A stretch of 64,000 bases of DNA from Parietaria judaica (GCA_954871525.1 OX940871.1:15034532-15098531), one strand, 5' to 3'; positions 1-9,272 are shown, counted from the first letter of the stretch. The notes: generated from the letters alone by a model not told the origin. Program-made: numbers and translations.

Positions 1-2173
1 AGATTATGAATTTGGAACTTTAATAAGATCGCCGGAGAGTTAGGTAATAATTGTATAAGTTCGCGTTGTTACTAAAAACCGACGACGGAGAAGAATGATA
101 CGATGAACTCCATTGAGACTAACGAGACCCGAAGATGACCTTAGAGACACGCTGATGTCTCTTGTAACTGTATGTTGTTTGGATTAACAGAGGAAGTGAA
201 GGCGAAACATCCGATGATTACATACGCTGATCTCTACCAAGTGAGTGAACTTTCTAGTGCAATCTATGTGGATGTCAAAATTGGGATTTACTCGTATTGT
301 TCGTTTATGTTTCGTTTAGCTTGCTGGAGTAGTTGCCGTTGAGGTCACCGGAGGCCCAACTGTTGATTTTGTTCCTGGAAGAAAGGTACGTTACCGTTTT
401 GTTTAAGTGGATTTATTTACCACGTTTAGTCTCCCGTTCTTATTTTATTTAACATTCCTGGATCAGGATTCAGTTGAATCACCCGAAGAAGGACGTCTTC
501 CAGATGCTAAACAAGGTACTAAAAAGCCTTTATTCCATAAATTCAGGAAGAACGTTTGATATATAATATATATATATACATAAATTGCCTTGTGAAAAAG
601 CTCATTGTGGTCCCCAAAGTTCTAGCATATTGCAACATCAGTTTATGGGAGCTCCAGGCATTGAAGACCATATCTGAGTAGTTCATCTAGCATTTATAGC
701 ACAACATTTCATGGTCAAAAGGGAAAAGTCAAAGTAGCTATAAATGTTTCACTTCTTAATAATATTTGTGCAGGTGTGCAACACTTGAAGGACATTTTTT
801 ATCGTATGGGATTATCTGACAAGGAAATCGTGGCACTTTCCGGAGCCCACACACTGGTAAATCTCTTTCGTTGTCGTTTCTGCTGTGTAGACTGTGTTTT
901 GTCAAAAACGAACACAAGCATAATGTTAGTAGGGCTATAATTAAGTGATTGAGTATTAGAACTTGTAGTCATGAGGTGGAAATAATTTGTATTTTGATTC
1001 TTGTTTAGGGAAGGGCACATCCTGATCGATCAGGTTTTGAAGGGCCGTGGACAAGTGAGCCTTTGAAATTTGACAACTCATATTTCGTGTACGTCCAAAT
1101 AACCCTATATATTGGATATCTTCTGCCATATTTTTCATTTTACAGAAGTACGGCGGTTTACCGGGCATTGGGTTTGCCTTTTCGGTATAGTCTCAGTTGC
1201 GAAAAAGCCTTTTCTTAAACTAAGAACCAGGCTGGGATCGGGCTGAGACAGAGCTGTATTTGGTACAGCCGGATGATTGGAACATTTATGTTAATTAGTT
1301 AACTAAATAGTAAAATTAAAATCGATCTTACTTAGTTTTATAATCGTTTTAAACCAAAATATAGATTCAAATTGAAAACAAACGCAGTTTGAACTTCAAA
1401 TAATACATTAAAAATGTTAACATAAAACTCAAAAGCTAAATCAATAAGACCCGCCCGGTTCCTGGTTGCAGTATAATTTATTTATTAATGAATCTCAACT
1501 CGGTCCTGGTTCCCCCTGATTTTTGGGACAGTTCGCGGCAGGGTCGGCTTTGTGGCCAAAATATTGACGTGGGGGATTATAAAGCAGTGACATATACATG
1601 AAATGTGCAGGGAGGTATTGAAGGGCGAATCGGAGGGACTTTTGAAGCTTCCCACTGATAATGCATTACTTGACGACCCTGCTTTCCGAAGCTACGTTGA
1701 GCTCTACGCCAAGGTCACTTCTTTTCTTCTCCATAAGAGCCACTTTCATGAATACACTTTGTTATATTTACGGAATTCTAGTTGCTAAAATCAAGTTTTT
1801 TTAACAGTACACCCCATATAATACAAAATTGTACACATTTGATAGTTCTTTTAATCCGTTATATAATGGACAAATGCAAGTAAAGAGAAAATACGTTATT
1901 TTTATAACTTTCGAAGATTTTAAAATAATTTATTAGAGTACTTAATTTAACAAACCAAAATGAATAAATTGTTATATGGAATATCTATTTAAATAGAAGA
2001 GTGATCTTTGCAATTTTCGAAATCATTTTCCAAGTATATAAATAGCTATTCATTTGTACCGAAAACTGTATTTTAATGTTCACTAACTCGTGATTAGCCT
2101 TGATTTGTTCTCTTCACGATACAACGTTTCTGTATAGGCTTTATAAGAGCTGTTATTTTGATGTTCGTTGTTT

Positions 2174-2219
<46 letters not shown>

Positions 2220-2852
2220 TCGTGCAAAATCCCGAGGAAAGCCAGCAACATGCCTCTGGCATGCCGCAAAATTGAGAAATGCGGCATGAAATCCGAAATA
2301 TTTCACTGTCGTTTTCTCCCTATCCACAGTATGTTCGAAATTTTTTGAATGACGTTAAATGACGTTCAAAGCTTAAAACAACAAATACCAACAAAGCTCA
2401 AAACACAATTTCGTTGTCGTATTTATTTATTATGTATAATTCAAACATAAAATTCCTATTAAAATAATTATCAAATAATAATAGAATTCTTATAATATCG
2501 TCTGACTTTTCTGTTGATTTTCCCATCGGCATGCGGTGTATGCACGTGAAATTTATGTAGTATTTACGGCATGCGGCATACCTTTTTTTTTTTTTTTTTT
2601 GAGCCCGTCGGCATGCGACATGCCCGTAAATTTGAGGGAGCAAAACTTTATCGGCATTTAGAACCTTGATATATAATTATATATTATGTTCAAAGTCTCG
2701 CTGTCTTTCGGTAATGATTTAATTTTTCTTTACTGATTTATAAACAGGATGAGGATGAGTTTTTCAAAGACTACGCAGAATCACACAAGAAGCTCTCGGA
2801 GCGGGGCTTTACTCCGGATGAGGATGAGGATGAGGATGAGTTTTTCTTTTAA
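1..2852 (+). CDS. APX: L-ascorbate peroxidase, peroxisomal-type, copy A (5' end outside window)
   Basis: Class I haem peroxidase that reduces hydrogen peroxide with ascorbate. Exons 1-2 lie left of the window. Visible exons: 191-240, 320-385, 467-515, 774-856, 1009-1088, 1611-1713 and 2748-2852, all joined by GT-AG introns with consistent phase. Exon 6 encodes the proximal-haem motif [16 protein letters not shown] and exon 7 the conserved [15 protein letters not shown] stretch. The [14 protein letters not shown] region is typical of the APX3/5 membrane-bound branch. The last exon departs from the family: after GFTP it reads (DE)4FFF and stops. The serine/proline linker, hydrophobic anchor and basic tail (about 35-40 residues in relatives) are missing. 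Intron 8 (1714-2747) is long and repeat-rich. Confidence 0.9.
2176..2217. repeat. (AT)n microsatellite in APX intron 8
   Basis: Pure AT dinucleotide run of 42 bp. The matching runs are 34 bp in unit 2 (19122-19155), 36 bp in unit 3 and 42 bp in unit 4, so this is one of the few markers that tell the array units apart. Confidence 0.95.
2225..2665. repeat. GCATGC-rich palindromic stretch in APX intron 8
   Basis: GGCATGCCGC and its reverse complement GCGGCATG recur at least six times, some as close inverted pairs (2257-2287) and others 250-350 bp away (2526-2625), around a T18 run. This looks like a decayed insertion with inverted ends rather than ordinary intron sequence. I could not define terminal repeats or a target duplication. 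The same stretch is present in units 2, 3 and 4. Confidence 0.5.
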
Positions 2853-2940
2853 GTGATGTGGATGAGGATGAGTTTTGGCAGAATCTTATCATCCTTGTTT
2901 TGGCAGAATCACACAGGATGAGGATGAGTTTTTCTTTAAG
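2817..2940 (+). other. Templated filler DNA at the APX 3' end
   Basis: After the ACTCCG codons of the last APX exon, the sequence is built from scrambled copies of the start of that exon: GATGAGGATGAGTTTTTC three times in whole or part, and GGCAGAATCACACA once nearly perfectly. A copy of the LTR start, AAGTGATGTG, is included at 2851-2860. The stop codon of the APX frame (2850-2852) falls inside this filler. The other copies are at 19755-19878, 36693-36816 and 52808-52931. Such patchwork is a signature of error-prone end joining or template switching during repair. Confidence 0.75.
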
Positions 2941-3270
2941 TGATGTGCTAATTGGAAATCAAATCCCCTTGATTCATGCACATGAATCAATCATGAATCA
3001 ATCTCTTTTATCATCTTTTATTATGCTATTATCTTCATTAGTTTCTTTGATTTATTTTGATTTTATTATAACTATATTAGGTACATTAGATCAAGTTTTT
3101 TATGATTATTATTAGGTTTCATTTATGCTACATTTATGCTATATAAGCAAGAGAAAACATGTGTAAGTTTTTAGTTGATTATGAAATGAAAATCGAGCTA
3201 TAGCTTGTGAAGTCGAGTTTATTCTCGCAAAGACGTGTTCTTCGTGTTCTTCGTATTCCGCTCTACATCA
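2941..3270 (+). repeat. LTR 1 of the compound element, unit 1
   Basis: This 330-bp repeat has TG...CA ends and a TATATAAG promoter-like box near 3139. It matches 4086-4415 almost exactly. It carries the variants gctattatc and caaagacg, where the middle LTR has gctcttatc and caaatacg. Counterparts are 19879-20208, 36817-37146 and 52932-53261. Confidence 0.88.
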
Positions 3271-3272
3271 GT

Positions 3273-3284
3273 TGGTATCAGAGC
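3273..3284 (+). promoter_or_regulatory. Primer binding site (initiator Met-tRNA)
   Basis: TGGTATCAGAGC sits two bases after the LTR end and is complementary to the 3' end of plant initiator Met-tRNA. It primes minus-strand DNA synthesis in many plant LTR elements. It recurs after every LTR that is followed by an internal region (4418, 20211, 21356, 37149, 53264) and is absent after the array-terminal LTR at 54406. Confidence 0.9.
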
Positions 3285-3309
3285 CACTCGTTTCTGTGCA
3301 GAGGCACCG

Positions 3310-4260
3310 ATGAAACGAGCCGTTCGCGACGCTTTCGTAGAGGATATGGTGAGACGAGAAGAGGTCGACGGATTCCGTGCTCAGGTGGAATTGCTGATCC
3401 GTCAGATGGCTGCAATGATGCAGAATCAAACGGAGCAAAGACGCCAAGACGAGTCCGACACCGAGGACGACCAAGCCAACCTGTTCGGGCAGAATTTTGG
3501 ACGTGCGGCGGTCCCGGAGGATGCGCGATGGGTAGCGGCGTTCCAGGTGGCTATCCCGGAGTACGACGAAACGACGTACGATGAGGCGGAGCACGGCGAT
3601 GCCGTGTACGACGAGTCGGTTTACGGCGAGACGGAGTATGACAAACCCGTATACGATGAGTACGATGAGGCCGTGTACGGCGAGGTCGTATACGACGACA
3701 ACATGTGCGACAAGAAGGATGATAAGATAGTTTTGGTTTCAAGCATGGCCACCGAAGTGGCCGCACCGAGCAATTCCATTGTGGTGGCGGTCGTGACGAC
3801 CACGAGTGGAGTTCCGAAAATCAAGTTAAGCACAACGTGGAAACAATCGCGTAAAGTTCCCGCTCAACTACAACCTATGTACGTGCATGACCGTGATAGA
3901 CGAAAAACTAAGCTTGAAGACATGATCAAGAGATATTGGCGGGGCTGCAAATCCAATGCATTTGTTTTACGACGACGACTTTGGCGCCGACACAAGCGCG
4001 GCGATGGCGGCGGACTTGCGATACCTATTGGCGCTCTAAATTCGAGGACGAATTTTTTTCAAGCCGAGGAGAATGGTGCATTTCGTGATGTGCTAATTGG
4101 AAATCAAATCCCCTTGATTCATGCACATGAATCAATCATGAATCAATCTCTTTTATCATCTTTTATTATGCTCTTATCTTCATTAGTTTCTTTGATTTAT
4201 TTTGATTTTATTATAACTATATTAGGTACATTAGATCAAGTTTTTTATGATTATTATTAG
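3310..4260 (+). CDS. Gag-like ORF of the non-autonomous element, internal copy 1, unit 1
   Basis: The ORF starts at MKRAVRDAFVEDMVRREEV just after the primer site. It has a short helical N-terminal stretch, then an acidic tyrosine-rich block with repeated YDE and YGE motifs (3553-3705). A basic segment follows, then the SRTNFFQ tail typical of the end of plant Ty3/gypsy polyproteins. It stays open into the next LTR and stops at 4258-4260. No zinc knuckle, protease or polymerase motif is visible. It is best read as the fused remains of the start of gag and the end of pol. Translation is unproven. Confidence 0.5.
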   Translation: MKRAVRDAFVEDMVRREEVDGFRAQVELLIRQMAAMMQNQTEQRRQDESDTEDDQANLFGQNFGRAAVPEDARWVAAFQVAIPEYDETTYDEAEHGDAVYDESVYGETEYDKPVYDEYDEAVYGEVVYDDNMCDKKDDKIVLVSSMATEVAAPSNSIVVAVVTTTSGVPKIKLSTTWKQSRKVPAQLQPMYVHDRDRRKTKLEDMIKRYWRGCKSNAFVLRRRLWRRHKRGDGGGLAIPIGALNSRTNFFQAEENGAFRDVLIGNQIPLIHAHESIMNQSLLSSFIMLLSSLVSLIYFDFIITILGTLDQVFYDYY

Positions 4261-4415
4261 GTTTCATTTATGCTACATTTATGCTATATAAGCAAGAGAA
4301 AACATGTGTAAGTTTTTAGTTGATTATGAAATGAAAATCGAGCTATAGCTTGTGAAGTCGAGTTTATTCTCGCAAATACGTGTTCTTCGTGTTCTTCGTA
4401 TTCCGCTCTACATCA
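4086..4415 (+). repeat. LTR 2 (middle LTR) of the compound element, unit 1
   Basis: Second complete 330-bp LTR. It is followed directly by another primer site and a second internal region, which a simple element would not have. Its variant bases (gctcttatc, caaatacg) match the array-terminal LTR at 54077-54406. Units 1 and 2 can therefore be explained by crossing-over within an LTR of that type. Confidence 0.88.
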
Positions 4416-4454
4416 GTTGGTATCAGAGCCACTCGTTTCTGTGCAGAGGCACCG

Positions 4455-5324
4455 ATGAAACGAGCCGTTCGCGACGCTTTCGTAGAGGATATGGTGAGAC
4501 GAGAAGAGGTCGACGGATTCCGTGCTCAGGTGGAATTGCTGATCCGTCAGATGGCTGCAATGATGCAGAATCAAACGGAGCAAAGACGCCAAGACGAGTC
4601 CGACACCGAGGACGACCAAGCCAACCCGTTCGGGCAGAATTTTGGACGTGCGGCGGTCCCGGAGGATGCGCGATGGGTAGCGGCGTTCCAGGTGGCTATC
4701 CCGGAGTACGACGAAACGACGTACGATGAGGCGGAGCACGGCGAGGCCGTGTACGACGAGTCGGTTTACGGCGAGACGGAGTATGACAAACCCGTATACG
4801 ATGAGTACGATGAGGCCGTGTACGGCGAGGTCGTATACGACGACAACATGTGCGACAAGAAGGATGATAAGATAGTTTTGGTTTCAAGCATGGCCACCGA
4901 AGTGGCCGCACCGAGCAATTCCATTGTGGTGGCGGTCGTGACGACCACGAGTGGAGTTCCGAAAATCAAGTTAAGCACAACGTGGAAACAATCGCGTAAA
5001 GTTCCCGCTCAACTACAACCTATGTACGTGCATGACCGTGATAGACGAAAAACTAAGCTTGAAGACATGATCAAGAGATATTGGCGGGGCTGCAAATCCA
5101 ATGCATTTGTTTTACGACGACGACTTTGGCGCCGACACAAGCGCGGCGATGGCGGCGGACTTGCGATACCTATTGGCGCTCTAAATTCGAGGACGAATTT
5201 TTTTCAAGCCGTGGAGAATGGTGCATTACGTGATGTGCTAAATATGATAATGGGTCTTGACATCAGCAAAACAAGCCCAATGAAGCCCATCAACATCGAA
5301 AAGGTTTTCCAAGTAGGGTTATGA
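4455..5324 (+). CDS. Gag-like ORF, internal copy 2, unit 1
   Basis: Near-identical to the ORF in internal copy 1. It differs by Pro for Leu in the ANPFGQ segment and Glu for Asp in the acidic block, and by a GTGGAGAATGGTGCATTACG junction. It runs into the divergent terminal segment instead of an LTR and stops at 5322-5324. The same non-autonomous remnant interpretation applies. Confidence 0.45.
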   Translation: MKRAVRDAFVEDMVRREEVDGFRAQVELLIRQMAAMMQNQTEQRRQDESDTEDDQANPFGQNFGRAAVPEDARWVAAFQVAIPEYDETTYDEAEHGEAVYDESVYGETEYDKPVYDEYDEAVYGEVVYDDNMCDKKDDKIVLVSSMATEVAAPSNSIVVAVVTTTSGVPKIKLSTTWKQSRKVPAQLQPMYVHDRDRRKTKLEDMIKRYWRGCKSNAFVLRRRLWRRHKRGDGGGLAIPIGALNSRTNFFQAVENGALRDVLNMIMGLDISKTSPMKPINIEKVFQVGL

Positions 5325-5448
5325 ATTGCACTTGCTATCTGTATAAAAACCATTGCATTCCATATTATGCAGTCACTTTCGTGTGTTAGCTAACTATGGA
5401 TATATTATGCAGTCTCTTCCTTTCCTCTCTCTCTTTGTTTGTAAGGCA
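5231..5448 (+). repeat. Divergent terminal segment, candidate 3' LTR of a related family
   Basis: It begins TGATGTGCTAA like the LTR, then departs from it. It contains CTGTATAAAAACC at 5338-5350, a plausible promoter box, a CT-rich tract, and a possible CA end at 5447-5448 followed by ATAAG. It could be a diverged or recombinant 3' LTR, or host sequence joined to a broken LTR. The right boundary is a guess. Counterparts are 22169-22386 and 38278-38495. Confidence 0.4.
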
Positions 5449-5715
5449 ATAAGTGACTGATGCGATTGATTACTATCGCAATCGGTCCTTTAAATTGCCG
5501 AGAAAGACCGGATCTCAAATGCTTGCGGTTCTCGCTCTCTCCATGCGACTTTCGCATTCGATGTTCCTATATGCATGCATCGTTCCTTATTTTCAACTAA
5601 ATTTGCCAATTATTATTTGCCAAGTCACGGCCAACCCAGGCTCCGTATCTTCAAATTTTAAAGATCGCAATTTCTTTTCATATATATATATTTAATTCTT
5701 AAATTTATAAATATA

Positions 5716-6008
5716 ATCTTTAATACTTTTAAATCTTCACAAATTTGATATAACGTCAGTAATTAATGGGTATCCATGGCTAGCTCATGCACACCCTTAT
5801 GACTATTTTAATTTAGTGATAGTGATGAAATAAAAACTGGTTATCGATTATCATGCACAAATTTGATTATCTTTAATACTTTTAAACTTCACAAATTTTA
5901 TATAACGTCAGTAATTAAGGGGTATCTATGGCTAGCACATGCACACCTTTATGACTATTTTAATTTAGTGATAGTGATGAAATAAAAACTGGTTATCTAT
6001 TATCATGC
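5716..6008 (+). repeat. Two-copy tandem duplication of about 150 bp
   Basis: Copy 1 (5716-5868) and copy 2 (5869-6008) both run from ATCTTTAATACTTTTAAA through TATAACGTCAGTAATTAA to GGTTATC(G/T)ATTATCATG, with a few substitutions. No gene is seen in it. The rest of 5449-6454 is AT-rich DNA without a recognisable feature. Counterparts are 22652-22944 and 38761-39053. Confidence 0.85.
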
Positions 6009-6454
6009 TATGCATAATTTTTAGATATTGACGGTAAAAAAAATTAAAACTAATGAAAGTCTCGGTATTTGATAATTTTTTTTTGTGGCAAAAAGATCTA
6101 AAATTTACACAAATTTGGTGAAAAAGACAAAAAAATTCCCCTGCAAATTAAAGTCTCGACGTTTATAAACATGTTTTATTTTTGGGCTAGCCAAAACTGG
6201 ATTAAGCCGAAAACTGTGCCAGCTTGTTTTTTTTTATATAAAAATAATCTCATGAATAAAAAATACATTAAAATCAAGTAATAAATAATGTAAAGACGTT
6301 AAAATTTCAAAACAAATAGATTCTTAAACGTTAAAACTATGATGCATCAATGAAAAAAGAAAGAGGGTAAAATTGGGCTGTAAAGCGCCTATATGACTTT
6401 CGAAAGCCTTTCAATTCCCATTTTTGACAATTATAGTCAATTTTGTATCAAATT

Positions 6455-7465
6455 CTGATAGAGACCAGACAAAACCAAACTCTGATGGCAAAACTTTCAC
6501 CCCTAATTTTCTCTTCGAAAAAAATATTACATATATAATGACGACGTACCAGTAACCAAGTCTACAATTATTATCAAATATAAAACGAAAAAACAAACAG
6601 TCGGATCCATTCATCAACCCAGACAAAGTATTGCGAAAGTTAAAGACGTAACTTTTACAACACGACTCCGGTTTTGCAAGCAAGAACAGAAAGAGTCTTT
6701 GAAACGACACATTGTAAGTTCATGACGCGTGTTGTGCGATCTTCCTTTCAAGGGATTTTTGTCGGATCCAGTCACCTTGTCCCCTTCCTTGCCGTTTTTC
6801 ACGAGGAAGAATGTGGGAACGCTGCTGATGTTCCATTGCGCTGCGACGTCTGTGCTTTCGTCGATGTCCACTTTCAAATGTTGGGGTATTTTCCAGCTAA
6901 AAATACGGATATTTATATATCCGGAAAAATACGGATCCGGATAAAAAACACCGGATATGTATATATCCGGGTAATTTTTTTTAGCAAATAATTAGAATTA
7001 ATCTGCGCCGTTCGATTAGCGAGATAGACGGCCCAAATTAATCCTATTTTTAATTTTAACTTAAAAAACTTTAAAAATACAATAACCGGATCCGGACCTG
7101 TCTGGGAATTTTTTCCCGGACCCGGAAGTGTCTATCCGGGTTTTAAAAAAAAGGTCTTTGTAATGCCTCTCATTTAAGGGATTAGTAGAGAGGAGACATC
7201 GCATGGCAAGGACCGCATTACATGGCCGTGAAATATAGAACAACAAGCCGCGATTTCCTCGAAGCACCCTTGAGCTTTGTTTCCAATTCACCGCCGGATT
7301 TTACTGCGGTTATTTCGCCTGTTACACAGCTACGGTAATAGAAGGTCGAGAACATGTAAAATTAAGACTATATTAAATTGTGTAAAACCCGGTCCTGGTT
7401 TAATCCCCCACGTAGTAAGTTATGCTAAACGATCCCAAGAAGATAAAAAATATTTACACTACAAT
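6455..7465 (-). pseudogene. Thioredoxin-exon pseudogene 1, unit 1
   Basis: Decayed copy of the last TDX exon and its flanks, in the same orientation as TDX. On the minus strand, 6755-6877 reads [19 protein letters not shown] and [17 protein letters not shown], and the N-terminal half ([14 protein letters not shown] region) lies at 7185-7310. Between them an insertion of about 285 bp (6900-7183) rich in ATCCGG splits the domain. The active-site region is damaged (TGGTGC reads as TAATGC). Homology continues into the TDX 3' flank on the left and into the preceding intron on the right (to about 7465). A functional product is not expected. Counterparts are 23391-24401 and 39500-40510. Confidence 0.8.
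6900..7183. mobile_element. Unclassified insertion inside thioredoxin pseudogene 1
   Basis: The thioredoxin alignment is continuous up to CCAGCTAA and resumes at GTAGAGAGGAGACATCG. The intervening ~285 bp carries at least six ATCCGG/CCGGAT motifs, clustered near both ends, and an AT-rich core. The motif clusters suggest subterminal repeats of a small DNA transposon, but I could not see clear terminal inverted repeats or a target duplication. Confidence 0.45.
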
Positions 7466-8239
7466 AGCCATTGGGTACTTTCTCCGTACAACAAAAAGTA
7501 TACCACACGTGTTTTAAGGCATTTCAACTAGGTTTAGGGGAAAGAATTGGCAAAAAGACCTTGGTTGAGATGTCGTTTTGGTGCCTACCCTCGTTATAAC
7601 ATAATATTTCTTTTACATTTATTTTTAGCCCCAATATATAGAAGTGACGAGTTTTCATTTCTTTTTTACCCAATATTTTGAGAAATCCCGTATTTTCCCT
7701 CTGGTAGTCAAGCGGTTTATTTATTACATTTTCTTTTAGGGTTTTTTTGTTTCAAACTTCTTGCTGGTTTTCTTGACGCTTTTTGGTCCCAAGATCCTCT
7801 CTTCCAAAGCCGAACTTTTTTCTCTTCTCGGTTGTACTCCAACATAGTTCCGTTCTTCTGATGTGTTCATTTTGGTTCGAGAACGACTTCGAGAGATTAG
7901 GCTTTCATCTATTTCCATTCCCGATGAAGGACGATCTTTTCAGCAACGAGTTTCTCCGATCATCGTCTTCATCCTCATCAAAGCCATGAAAATGGAGGTA
8001 AATGTTTATTCTTTGAGTAACCTATGCTTAGCAAACAGTTTTGACTTGTAATGTTATGGTTCACTTATTTTACATGGAATTTTTATATACTATATTGTGT
8101 TGTTTACGAAGAAGAGCAACGAAATGGTGCATGAAACGAGTATAGGGTTGGTTCTCTACCTATTTCACCAATGCCGCTATCTATTTACACTCTGTTCTAT
8201 ATATATTTCAACAATTTTATATGTTCTCGTCCTTCTATT
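7466..8239. other. Gene-less stretch with CT-rich leader-like segment
   Basis: No gene recognised. Positions 7735-8000 contain a CT-rich stretch with a short frame MKDDLFSNEFLRSSSSSSS ending in a stop, followed by AAAATGGAGGTAAATG, which resembles a short exon with a splice donor. This could be a captured gene fragment. The remainder is AT-rich. Counterparts are 24402-25175 and 40511-41284. Confidence 0.3.
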
Positions 8240-8629
8240 ACCGTGGCTGCGTGACAGGCGAAGTATCCACAGTAAAATCCGGCGCGGAATTGGAAACAAA
8301 GCTCATGGCTGCTTCAAGGATATCGCTGCTTGCCGTGCTGTATTTCACTGCCACGTGTTGCGGTCCTTGCCGTGCAATGTATCCTCTCTACGTCAGCTTA
8401 GCTAGTAAATACCCTAACGTCGTTTTCTTAAAAGTGGACAATGATGAAGCCAGAGACGTCGTTGCGCAATGGAAAAGTGGACATTGATGAAGCCAGAGAC
8501 GTCGTTGCGCAATGGAACATCACTAGCGTTCCCACATTCTTCCTTGTGAAAAACAACAAGGAGGTGGACACGGTGACAGGAGCCGACAAAAACACCCTTA
8601 AAAGGAAAAGCGCACAACATGCGTCATGA
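8240..8629 (+). pseudogene. Thioredoxin-exon pseudogene 2 (left palindrome arm), unit 1
   Basis: Copy of the last TDX exon in inverted orientation, starting after a preserved CAG acceptor at 8256-8258. Two lesions are visible. The active site WCGPC has become CCGPC (8356-8370). A 43-bp tandem duplication (8430-8472 and 8473-8515, one mismatch) shifts the frame and gives a stop right after WKSGH. Downstream the frame recovers in another phase, to a C-terminus ending AQHAS as in TDX. Upstream TDX exons are missing. Counterparts are 25176-25565 and 41285-41674. Confidence 0.88.
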
Positions 8630-8901
8630 ATTTCTGATGTGTCGTTTCAAAGACTTTATGTTCCTACTTGCACTACCGAAGTCATGTTGTAAAAGTTACG
8701 TCTTTAACTTTTGCGATACTTATGCCTGAGTTGATGAAAAGATCCGACTAATATTTTTATTTTCGAAGAGAAAATTAGGGGTGAAAGTATTGGCATCGGA
8801 GTTCGGTTTTTTCCATCCGGATTTGGTTAGAAAATTGGGTATATTTGTCAAATAAACGGGATTGACTTGGTTCAAAAATCATATTGACACAGTTATATAT
8901 T

Positions 8902-9272
8902 GGGTGTGTTTGGCATAGTTTATATAGCCTTGTTTTTGTTTATAAAATAAACTTAACCTCTATTCAGGTGTTTGGCAAAAATGTTTTTCCAAAAAACACA
9001 AAATTGATTTTGAATTTTTGTACATGAATTGTAAAAGCTAGGATTCGTAGCTTTTGGTTTTTTCTAAAAACAAAAATACGGTTTTAGTCTATTTTAGTCT
9101 TTTTAGCCTAAATAATTTTTTTTACCAAACGCTAAAACAGTTTTTGTTACCAACAGCAACTGTTTTATAAACAATTTACCAAACACTTGGCGGTTTTTCT
9201 CAAAAACAATTTATTTTCTAAACTAAAATTAAAAACAATTTTTGTAAAAATTAAGCTATGCCAAACGGACCC
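8902..9272. mobile_element. MITE with GGGTGTGTTTGGCATAG ends, unit 1
   Basis: This 371-bp element has terminal inverted repeats of about 17 bp (left GGGTGTGTTTGGCATAG, right CTATGCCAAACGGACCC), an AT-rich interior and no ORF. It is flanked by ATT on both sides (8899-8901, 9273-9275). The opposite palindrome arm (about 11592-11606) has the uninterrupted site with a single ATT, so insertion after the inverted duplication is directly visible. The ends recall hAT- or PIF-like MITEs; the 3-bp duplication favours PIF/Harbinger but is not its usual TTA/TAA. Confidence 0.85.

Larger units (their letters stand above)
2941..5448 (+). mobile_element. Compound non-autonomous Ty3/gypsy-derived LTR element, unit 1
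   Basis: The structure is LTR (2941-3270), internal region 1 (3271-4085), LTR (4086-4415), internal region 2 (4416-5230) and a divergent terminal segment (5231-5448). Both full LTRs are 330 bp, start TGATGTG and end ACATCA. A primer binding site for initiator Met-tRNA follows each. The internal region is only 815 bp. Its 5' part resembles a gag start, and its 3' end, with a GAGGACGAATTTTTTTCAAG motif, resembles the region after pol in plant Ty3/gypsy elements. Reverse transcriptase, RNase H and integrase are absent, so mobility would need a helper. The last segment shares only its first 11 bases with the LTR, then differs; it has its own TATAAAA near 5342. Confidence 0.8.

Noticed and set aside
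3235..4260. 341-codon ORF as a novel host gene
   Set aside because: Its first codons lie in the LTR and primer site, its end runs into the next LTR, and its C-terminal SRTNFFQ matches the end of plant Ty3/gypsy pol. It is a retroelement remnant.
2941..5448. Cassandra/TRIM-type element with 5S RNA in its LTR
   Set aside because: The LTR has no 5S promoter-like sequence and the internal region keeps Ty3/gypsy gag and pol-end features.
8441..8629. Short thioredoxin ORF as a new mini-thioredoxin
   Set aside because: It lacks the active-site half and exists only because of the 43-bp duplication. It is the tail of a pseudogene.
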